Positions 27,726 to 32,944 of a stretch of 32,944 nucleotides of DNA are shown in pieces (within the stretch, counting starts at the first letter, position 1; each line of letters opens with the position of its first letter). The notes beneath the pieces were generated by a model. The model saw only the letters and a program-made list of their open reading frames with translations. It had not been told where the DNA came from and searched no databases. Source of the DNA: Lachnospiraceae bacterium (lineage in GTDB: Bacteria; Bacillota; Clostridia; Lachnospirales; Lachnospiraceae); NCBI GenBank assembly GCA_017450065.1, contig JAFSYI010000007.1, positions 1 to 32,944 on the forward strand, given 5' to 3'. A program made the position numbers and the translations under genes.

Positions 27726-29057
27726 ATGAGTGATTCAAAATCCAATTCAGGCGGATGGCGTGCTAACAAATGGATACGCGCAGCTATTCCGGCATTGCTG
27801 CTTCACTGCAGTATCGGTACTGTTTACTGCTGGTCCATTTTTAGTCAGGAGATTGCTGATTACATTGGTTTTTCCAAGGGAGCTACGGAATGGGCATTTT
27901 CGTTTGCGATCTTCTTCCTTGGTATGTCGGCTGCATTTTTGGGAAATATTGTTGAGAAGGACATACATAAGTCATCTCTTATCGCAACGATCTGTTTTTC
28001 CGCAGGAATGCTGCTTACGGGAGTATTTATCAGGTTCGGAGGAACCCATCAGGGTAATCCGGTAGCGCTTATCGGAATATACTTAAGTTATGGATTCATC
28101 ATGGGTATAGGACTCGGAACAGGTTATCTTTCTCCGGTAAAGACCCTTATGCTCTGGTTTCAGGACAGGAAGGGACTTGCAACGGGACTTGCGGTTGCAG
28201 GCTTTGGTGCAGCCAAGGCCATAGCCAGTCCGATAATGCAGAGTATGCTTGAGAACCTTGGCGATGACGGGATCTGGAAAATGTTTATGATCCTTGCGGT
28301 TGTATATTTTGTGATGATGTTTGTGGGTCATCTTCTTCTTGCCAAGCCTGCTGACTGGCATGAACCCCAGAATGATGCCGAGAAGCCAAAGATAATGGAT
28401 GTTCTTAAGACAAAGCCCATTACCAATTACATTGGAATCTGGGTAATGTTTTATATAAATATCACATGTGGACTTGCCCTTATCTCACAGGAGAAGATGA
28501 TAGTAAAATGTGTGGGACTTGCAGCATCGGTTGGTATCGTATCGACTGTATCCGCAATCTTCAATGCCGGAGGGCGTCTTGGCTTTTCAGCCTGGGCCGA
28601 TACGATGAAGGACAGGAATACGATATATAAGATGATATTTATTCTTTCGATCGCGTTTACCGGATTGGTAATACTCACAGGAGGAATAAAGAACGGGGAA
28701 GGCAACGGTCTGCTTATATTCCTCGTGCTTGCTCTTATCTTTGTTGTAAATGCCGGGTACGGCGGTGGCTTCTCCAATGTGCCTACACTGCTTTCGGATC
28801 ATTACGGAATGGGATCGATCTCAGCCATTCACGGTATCACGCTGTCGGCATGGGCTTTTGCCGGACTTACGGGAAACCAGGTGGCAACCTATATCGTAAA
28901 TCATACAGGTGAGAAGGTAATGCATGATGGGATAGAGGTTAATCCTACAGGATATCAGAATGTTCTTTTCTTTACGATAGCACTGTACATTGTTGCCCTC
29001 ATTTTATGTCTTGTGCTGGTTAAGCCGAGCGGAAAGGCGGCAGCCGGGAAGAACTGA
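27726..29057 (+). CDS. MFS transporter, oxalate/formate antiporter (OFA) family
   Basis: The 443-residue protein has 12 predicted membrane helices. Its sequence matches OFA-type MFS carriers: GTVYCWSIFSQEIADYIGFSKGATEWAFSFAIFFLGMSAAFLG in the first two helices, GIGLGTGYLSPVKTLMLWFQDRKGLATGLAVAGFGAAKAI in helices 4-5, and GGRLGFSAWADTMKDRNTIY after helix 8. NAGYGGGFSNVPTLLSDHYG lies in the second half. The ATG at 27726 has AAAGGAAG upstream. Related carriers exchange small carboxylates, but the substrate cannot be read from sequence. It is monocistronic: own promoter and a strong terminator. Confidence 0.88.
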   Translation: MSDSKSNSGGWRANKWIRAAIPALLLHCSIGTVYCWSIFSQEIADYIGFSKGATEWAFSFAIFFLGMSAAFLGNIVEKDIHKSSLIATICFSAGMLLTGVFIRFGGTHQGNPVALIGIYLSYGFIMGIGLGTGYLSPVKTLMLWFQDRKGLATGLAVAGFGAAKAIASPIMQSMLENLGDDGIWKMFMILAVVYFVMMFVGHLLLAKPADWHEPQNDAEKPKIMDVLKTKPITNYIGIWVMFYINITCGLALISQEKMIVKCVGLAASVGIVSTVSAIFNAGGRLGFSAWADTMKDRNTIYKMIFILSIAFTGLVILTGGIKNGEGNGLLIFLVLALIFVVNAGYGGGFSNVPTLLSDHYGMGSISAIHGITLSAWAFAGLTGNQVATYIVNHTGEKVMHDGIEVNPTGYQNVLFFTIALYIVALILCLVLVKPSGKAAAGKN

Positions 29058-29090
29058 TCCTTACGGAAATATGTAACGGGGAAATGACAG

Positions 29091-29136
29091 GCTCCGCAAA
29101 TTATGGCGTTTACTCCATGATTTGCGGAGCTGTTTA
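29091..29136 (+). terminator. Terminator of the MFS transporter gene
   Basis: A 16-bp stem with one G-T pair (GCTCCGCAAATTATGG at 29091-29106, CCATGATTTGCGGAGC at 29115-29130) has an 8-nt loop and is followed by TGTTTA. The stem is very stable, the T tract modest. It opens a 337-nt gene-free stretch (29058-29394) that also holds three more hairpins, a repeat copy and a promoter. Confidence 0.75.
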
Positions 29137-29169
29137 TATGCTTTGATTAAAGGGTCAGTTTTGTATGAC

Positions 29170-29220
29170 TTTCTGAATGCAAACAAGGAAATGCATTCAG
29201 AAATCATGCGTTCCGCATGA
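29170..29220. other. Two adjacent strong hairpins upstream of repeat copy B
   Basis: A perfect 12-bp stem (TTTCTGAATGCA at 29170-29181, TGCATTCAGAAA at 29192-29203) is followed immediately by a 7-bp stem (TCATGCG at 29204-29210, CGCATGA at 29214-29220). They stand head to tail with the repeat at 29228-29287. They make this gap a cluster of folded elements rather than spacer DNA. Confidence 0.75.
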
Positions 29221-29227
29221 CACGGTC

Positions 29228-29287
29228 CTGCTTTTAGCAGAACCTGGTTGAGTACGAATCCCGAATTTCTGATGAAATTCAGGATTC
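29228..29287. repeat. Structured intergenic repeat, copy B
   Basis: This is the second copy of the element at 7454-7513. It has the hairpin CTGCT-TTT-AGCAG (29228-29240), a linker with CCTGGT and TACGAAT, and the hairpin GAATCCCGAATTTC-TGAT-GAAATTCAGGATTC. The first small stem has T-A where copy A has T-G. The outer arm of the second hairpin is GAATC/GATTC here and GAATAGC/GCTATTC in copy A, so pairing is kept despite changes. Confidence 0.7.
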
Positions 29288-29334
29288 TATGCTTATGAAC
29301 ACATCAAAAATATTCATCATATGCCCTGCAATTA

Positions 29335-29343
29335 TGGTATACT
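29335..29343 (+). promoter_or_regulatory. Extended -10 promoter for the Arg-rich membrane protein gene
   Basis: TGGTATACT is a TATACT -10 with the TG extension. No clear -35 hexamer is present. Transcription would start near 29350, giving a leader of about 45 nt. Confidence 0.5.
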
Positions 29344-29394
29344 TGATTACGGAGAAAACATAAATACAAAAAGCAGTATGGCAGGGGAGCAGAT

Positions 29395-30309
29395 TTGGAT
29401 AAGGAATGGATGGATCCGGACAGTTTGGATATCGAATATATAGACACGGAAATTAACGCCGGAAATAAAGGCCGCAGGGCAGGGAGAAACAGAGACAGAA
29501 GCACGGGCAGGGAAAATACGTGCCGGCCGGACAGGGAACGCACGGGTAGAAGCTCTGCTCACAGGAGTGCAGGCAGAGAAGACCGGCGTACGGCAGAGCG
29601 GTCACTTAAGGAACAGAGAAGAAAGAAGCGAAAGAGGAAACGTATCATCATCACAACAGCCATTGCATTACTGGCTGTTGCACTGACTCTTGTAATTTTT
29701 ATGTCAGTATTAAGACTGAGGACTCTACAGGCGTTTAAAGGTGATTACACAAGGACGGTGGATGTGACTGACAGAGTGGTATCGAACATTGCCGTGTGGC
29801 TTAAGGATGTCGAGGGCACCGATGTTACGGCAGAATGGATAAAGAGCAGGACTGAACCCTTTATCCTTACAGCGACCATAAGCTTTGATCCTAAGGGACC
29901 GGATAAGGGAAGCTTTACGGAGGAGCTTAATGATCCTTCATATACCGATTGTTCCGAAAGAGCATATGCGCTGACGGCAGAGTGTCTTAAAGAACTTATA
30001 ATCAAACGCCTGACGCTGATAGGATACGCGGAGTCTCTAAGCGATGAGGATGCAGACGCGCTTATAACAGAGGCACTTGGAATGACGCTTGACAGCTACA
30101 TTAAGAGTGCAGATATAAAGATCATGCCCGGACGGGATGAGCTGGCAAATGAGATCACACGAAGCGGGGATTACAGGATCGATAAGATGACGATCGGATG
30201 GACAAGGGCAGGGGAGGATATAAGCGATACCTTTAAGACTGCTGAAGATACGCTTATAATCGTAGAGCCCGGGTACATATATGAGCGAAGCCGGCAGAAA
30301 TCCGAATAA
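29395..30309 (+). CDS. Single-pass membrane protein with Arg-rich cytoplasmic tail
   Basis: This encodes 304 residues and I do not recognise the family. Residues 1-22 are acidic. Residues 24-83 are extremely Arg-rich (NKGRRAGRNRDRSTGRE and similar, ending in RRKKRKRKR). One membrane helix follows (84-106, IIITTAIALLAVALTLVIFMSV). Residues 110-304 should be outside and hold a mixed alpha/beta region with VLRLRTLQAFKGDYTRTVDVTDRVV, then TDCSERAYALTAECLKELIIKRL. The start is a TTG at 29395 with GGGGAG upstream. The tail should stay in the cytoplasm by the positive-inside rule. It precedes a D,D-carboxypeptidase gene by 60 nt, so a wall-related role is possible but unproven. Confidence 0.78.
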   Translation: MDKEWMDPDSLDIEYIDTEINAGNKGRRAGRNRDRSTGRENTCRPDRERTGRSSAHRSAGREDRRTAERSLKEQRRKKRKRKRIIITTAIALLAVALTLVIFMSVLRLRTLQAFKGDYTRTVDVTDRVVSNIAVWLKDVEGTDVTAEWIKSRTEPFILTATISFDPKGPDKGSFTEELNDPSYTDCSERAYALTAECLKELIIKRLTLIGYAESLSDEDADALITEALGMTLDSYIKSADIKIMPGRDELANEITRSGDYRIDKMTIGWTRAGEDISDTFKTAEDTLIIVEPGYIYERSRQKSE

Positions 30310-30369
30310 ATACCTCCTGCACCGAAAACGTTACAGATAATTAAAGATTACGGAGAGTATAAACAGGCC

Positions 30370-31833
30370 ATGAAAATCATAAATAAATTCATTACAGGTA
30401 TTCTCTGTGCATGCTGTATGCTTACGGCATTATCTCCGTGCTGCAGCAGGGTCAGTGCATCAACCAGGATGCCCGAGAATATCAGGGTAAGCGTTATAGG
30501 AGGTAATGAAGGAACGGTCCGTGCGCTGAATGCGGGATATGATAATAATATCTATATTTCACTCAGGGATACGGCAGTCCTGCTTGCAGGGACACAGCGT
30601 CAGATAAATCTTGATATAAACAGTGGATTTGCAAGGATCATAACAGATGAGGCGTATTCGGATGAGCTGGATCATTCGGGCTTTACAGAGGAGCAGCTTA
30701 AACAGGTTCCCGGTGGAGATCCCGGCAGTACGGCACTGTTTGTCAATGATGATGAGAGAAGGTATTATACCTTTATACTTGATATCGGCGGTGCGTATGA
30801 CTGCTTTATCTCACCGGCCGATCTTGCAATGATACTGGATATTGAAATGGAGTGCGATGAAAACGGAAACATCGCAATAGACCCTTCCCGCGGGTTTACC
30901 ATTAATCCGGCAAGAATGGAAAGCTTTGATTATTTCGACGGTTTTAATACGGTAGTGGTTGGAGATGCAACCACGGGTGAGGTATTTTACGGATATAATT
31001 ATGAACAGCCCTTTCCGATTGCAAGTACTACCAAGCTTATGACATATCTTCTTACGATGGATGCGATAACATCCGGAAAGATCGGGATGGATGATAAGGT
31101 GGTCATTTCGCAGAGGGCTGCAGATATTTCCTCATCATCTGACGGGTTTGTCGCAATGTCTGCAGGGTGGGAGATCCCTGTATCGGAATTGATACTCGGG
31201 GCATTACTGCCATCCAGTAATGAATGTGCTCTTGCGCTTGGAGAATATGTGGGTGGTTCCGAAGAAGCTTTTGTAAATATGATGAATGAGAAGGCTTCCG
31301 AACTGGGACTTAAAACGGCTATCTTTCATAATCCCAACGGTCTGCCGATATATTCCGAAACAGTGATCCCTGCCAAGACCCAGAACAAAATGAGCGGATA
31401 TGATATGTTCAGGATGTGTGCGCATATCCTTAATACCTATCCGCAGATCAAGGATATCACAGCGCTTAAGACGGCAAGGATGGATACGCTGAAGAAGGAT
31501 TTAAAGAACACCAACGGACTTCTGTATAATATCCCGGAGGTAAACGGTCTTAAGACAGGAACCACAGACAGATCCGGTGCCTGCCTTATCACTTCATTGA
31601 CCGTATCTGCTTCCGACGGACCGCACGATCTTCTGGTGGTTGCTCTCGGTGCAGAGAATTCACAGGCAAGGATCCAGGTCTCCGAGCTTATGGCAAGATA
31701 CGGAATGAAGGTTCTCAAAGGTGAGGCGGCCAGGATCAGCTATTCGATGACGGAAAATAACGAGAATAAGGAAGAGAAGGTTACTTCGGAATCAATAGTG
31801 AGACTCGTGGTCGATCATGCGCTGAGGAAATAG
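30370..31833 (+). CDS. D-alanyl-D-alanine carboxypeptidase (S11, DacA/DacF type)
   Basis: This secreted enzyme trims the terminal D-Ala from peptidoglycan stem peptides. The 487-residue protein has a signal peptide (residues 1-30, with Cys-rich CACCMLTALSPCC). Residues 36-175 resemble a copper-amine-oxidase N-terminal-like accessory domain (LNAGYDNNIYISLRDTAVLLAG), possibly wall-binding. The S11 catalytic domain follows with STTK (219-222), SSN (282-284) and KTG (395-397), plus DGFVAMSAGWEIPVSELILGALLPSSNECALAL. All three active-site motifs are intact. No membrane-anchoring C-terminal helix is evident. It is probably cotranscribed with the upstream Arg-rich gene. Confidence 0.9.
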   Translation: MKIINKFITGILCACCMLTALSPCCSRVSASTRMPENIRVSVIGGNEGTVRALNAGYDNNIYISLRDTAVLLAGTQRQINLDINSGFARIITDEAYSDELDHSGFTEEQLKQVPGGDPGSTALFVNDDERRYYTFILDIGGAYDCFISPADLAMILDIEMECDENGNIAIDPSRGFTINPARMESFDYFDGFNTVVVGDATTGEVFYGYNYEQPFPIASTTKLMTYLLTMDAITSGKIGMDDKVVISQRAADISSSSDGFVAMSAGWEIPVSELILGALLPSSNECALALGEYVGGSEEAFVNMMNEKASELGLKTAIFHNPNGLPIYSETVIPAKTQNKMSGYDMFRMCAHILNTYPQIKDITALKTARMDTLKKDLKNTNGLLYNIPEVNGLKTGTTDRSGACLITSLTVSASDGPHDLLVVALGAENSQARIQVSELMARYGMKVLKGEAARISYSMTENNENKEEKVTSESIVRLVVDHALRK

Positions 31834-31861
31834 ACTTTATATTTATCGGAAAAGTAAAGAT

Positions 31862-32803
31862 ATGAGTGCTGCGGTAGTTGTAAAACAGATGGTAATGATA
31901 GCTCTGCTTATTGCGCTGGGCTTCTATTCATATAAGAGGAAGATGATAAATGACGATGCCACAAGAGGGATATCGGCGCTTATCGTTAACTTTACGAACC
32001 CCTGTCTTATGATATATTCCATGCTGAGCTCGGAAACGAGGGTAAGCGGAAGGCTCCTTCTTATCGGACTCCTCTCGGCGGTTGTGACATATGTTCTGCT
32101 TATTGTTCTGGCAGAGACCGTTCCGAGGCTTCTCGGGGTGAAGCTCTCCCAAAGATACTGCTACTGGATGCTGTGTGTATTCGGTAATATCGGTTTTATC
32201 GGAATCCCGCTGACGGAGGCAGTTCTGGGAGCGGATGCCCTTGTATATGTATGCTTTCACAATCTGATCTTCTGTCTGCTCATATATACTGTAGGAATAT
32301 CAAAGATAAAGAAAGCGGCAGATAAGGGAACAGCAGTTGATGGAAACCGTATTCTGTTTACAATAAGACGGATCATAAATGCAGGTACCGTTTCGGCCAT
32401 AGGGGCTCTTATCTTTTATGTGGCAGGCTGGGAGCTTCCGGAAGTACTGATGTCTACCTGTGATTATGCCGGAAGGGCAACGACTTTTTTGTCCATGATG
32501 ATCCTCGGAGCTGCAGTTGCGAGGATGAATGTGAAAAAAGCTCTCTCGGATGTCAGTCTTATTGCATTTTCTGCAATAAGACTTGTTGCCATACCCGTTC
32601 TGATACTACTGATCCTGAAGCTGTTTATAAAGGATCCCATGATAGTTAATACATCTGCTCTCATGCTCGCCGTGCCTGCCGGAAACATGCCGCTTATAAT
32701 GGCTACGCAGCACAGGCTTGAGGCTCGTGAATTAGCAAACGGGATAGTGCTCACAACAGTATTGTCGCTCATCACTATCCCGATAGTAACTCTGTTTTGC
32801 TGA
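31862..32803 (+). CDS. AEC (auxin efflux carrier) family transporter
   Basis: The 313-residue protein has about ten membrane helices. Its sequence fits the AEC family: MALLIALGFYSYKRKMINDDATRGISALIVNFTNPCLMIYSML, then FGNIGFIGIPLTEAVLG with the conserved discontinuous-helix motif. The second half has LMLAVPAGNMPLIMATQHRLEARELANGIVLTTVLSLITIPIV. AEC proteins export or take up organic acids such as malate, but the substrate is not readable. It lies 28 nt after the carboxypeptidase, weak ribosome site, and is followed by the folded element at 32818. Confidence 0.88.
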   Translation: MSAAVVVKQMVMIALLIALGFYSYKRKMINDDATRGISALIVNFTNPCLMIYSMLSSETRVSGRLLLIGLLSAVVTYVLLIVLAETVPRLLGVKLSQRYCYWMLCVFGNIGFIGIPLTEAVLGADALVYVCFHNLIFCLLIYTVGISKIKKAADKGTAVDGNRILFTIRRIINAGTVSAIGALIFYVAGWELPEVLMSTCDYAGRATTFLSMMILGAAVARMNVKKALSDVSLIAFSAIRLVAIPVLILLILKLFIKDPMIVNTSALMLAVPAGNMPLIMATQHRLEARELANGIVLTTVLSLITIPIVTLFC

Positions 32804-32817
32804 TATTTTGTAACTAT

Positions 32818-32944
32818 TCAGAACAGCACATAAATTTTAAAATATGAACCGTCAAGCTTGCTTGTAAGGGGCATATTTTATAAATTTATGTATTGGATGA
32901 ATCCAAAGCAGCGAAAAATACGAAGTATTTTGAGCCTGTTCTGA
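32818..32944. other. Multi-branched palindromic intergenic element
   Basis: Outer arms TCAGAACAG (32818-32826) and CTGTTCTGA (32936-32944) pair perfectly. Inside are three hairpins. The first has arms ACATAAATTT-TAAAATATG (32828-32846) and CATATTTTATAAATTTATGT (32872-32891), with CAAGC/GCTTG in its loop. The second is TTGGAT-GA-ATCCAA (32893-32906). The third is AAAATAC-GAA-GTATTTT. The right arm is cut by the window end, so the true outer boundary is unknown. It could be a structured RNA, a miniature mobile element or an elaborate terminator. Confidence 0.65.

Overview
The window looks like a chromosomal segment of an anaerobic Gram-positive Clostridia, most likely family Lachnospiraceae (Butyrivibrio-like is my best guess, from memory of the families only). 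Supporting signs: an hrcA-grpE-dnaK-dnaJ operon behind a perfect CIRCE operator, a Gram-positive type DnaK, strong AGGAGG-type ribosome binding sites, sigma-A type promoters, an F-type ATP synthase operon with an atpZ-atpI start and a c subunit carrying sodium-binding residues, and several small families (DUF3791, DUF4190, DUF2752) that I associate with this group. Nothing looks like a prophage, an intact insertion sequence, a CRISPR array or a stable RNA gene.

Layout. 1-720: a terminator from an upstream gene, then a monocistronic gene with a perfect consensus promoter for a histone-H1-like Ala/Lys/Pro-rich protein. 734-6040: the class I heat shock operon hrcA-grpE-dnaK-dnaJ. 6095-7444: two abutting small membrane protein genes (zinc ribbon/DUF4190 and DUF2752). 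7529-9407: two minus-strand genes, an RlmI-like methyltransferase and a UDP-glucuronate decarboxylase-type epimerase. 9568-12987: Sua5 (t6A synthesis), RpiB, dCMP deaminase and a coiled-coil SleB-type wall hydrolase. 12981-13466 (minus): a DUF402 protein. 13659-13910: a small peptide with a textbook double-glycine leader. 14041-21550: the ATP synthase operon atpZ-I-B-E-F-H-A-G-D-C, closed by a terminator. 21681-26691: a large membrane-anchored protein with a degenerate C39-like domain, a METTL25-like methyltransferase, a 26-bp tandem repeat and a RanBP2-type zinc finger membrane protein. 26688-27510 (minus): three small genes including DUF3791, possibly a toxin-antitoxin-like module. 27726-32803: an OFA-type MFS transporter, an Arg-rich single-pass membrane protein, a D,D-carboxypeptidase and an AEC transporter. 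The window ends in a strongly folded intergenic element.

The most notable items are: (1) a short structured intergenic repeat found twice (7454-7513 and 29228-29287) whose hairpin arms differ while pairing is kept, plus a multi-branched palindromic element at 32818-32944; (2) the orphan double-glycine leader peptide; (3) the H1-like protein; (4) the pseudo-C39 membrane protein; (5) the DUF3791 cluster with a hairpin covering a start codon. Most of the rest is ordinary housekeeping. All family names are from reading the sequence and memory; no search was run.
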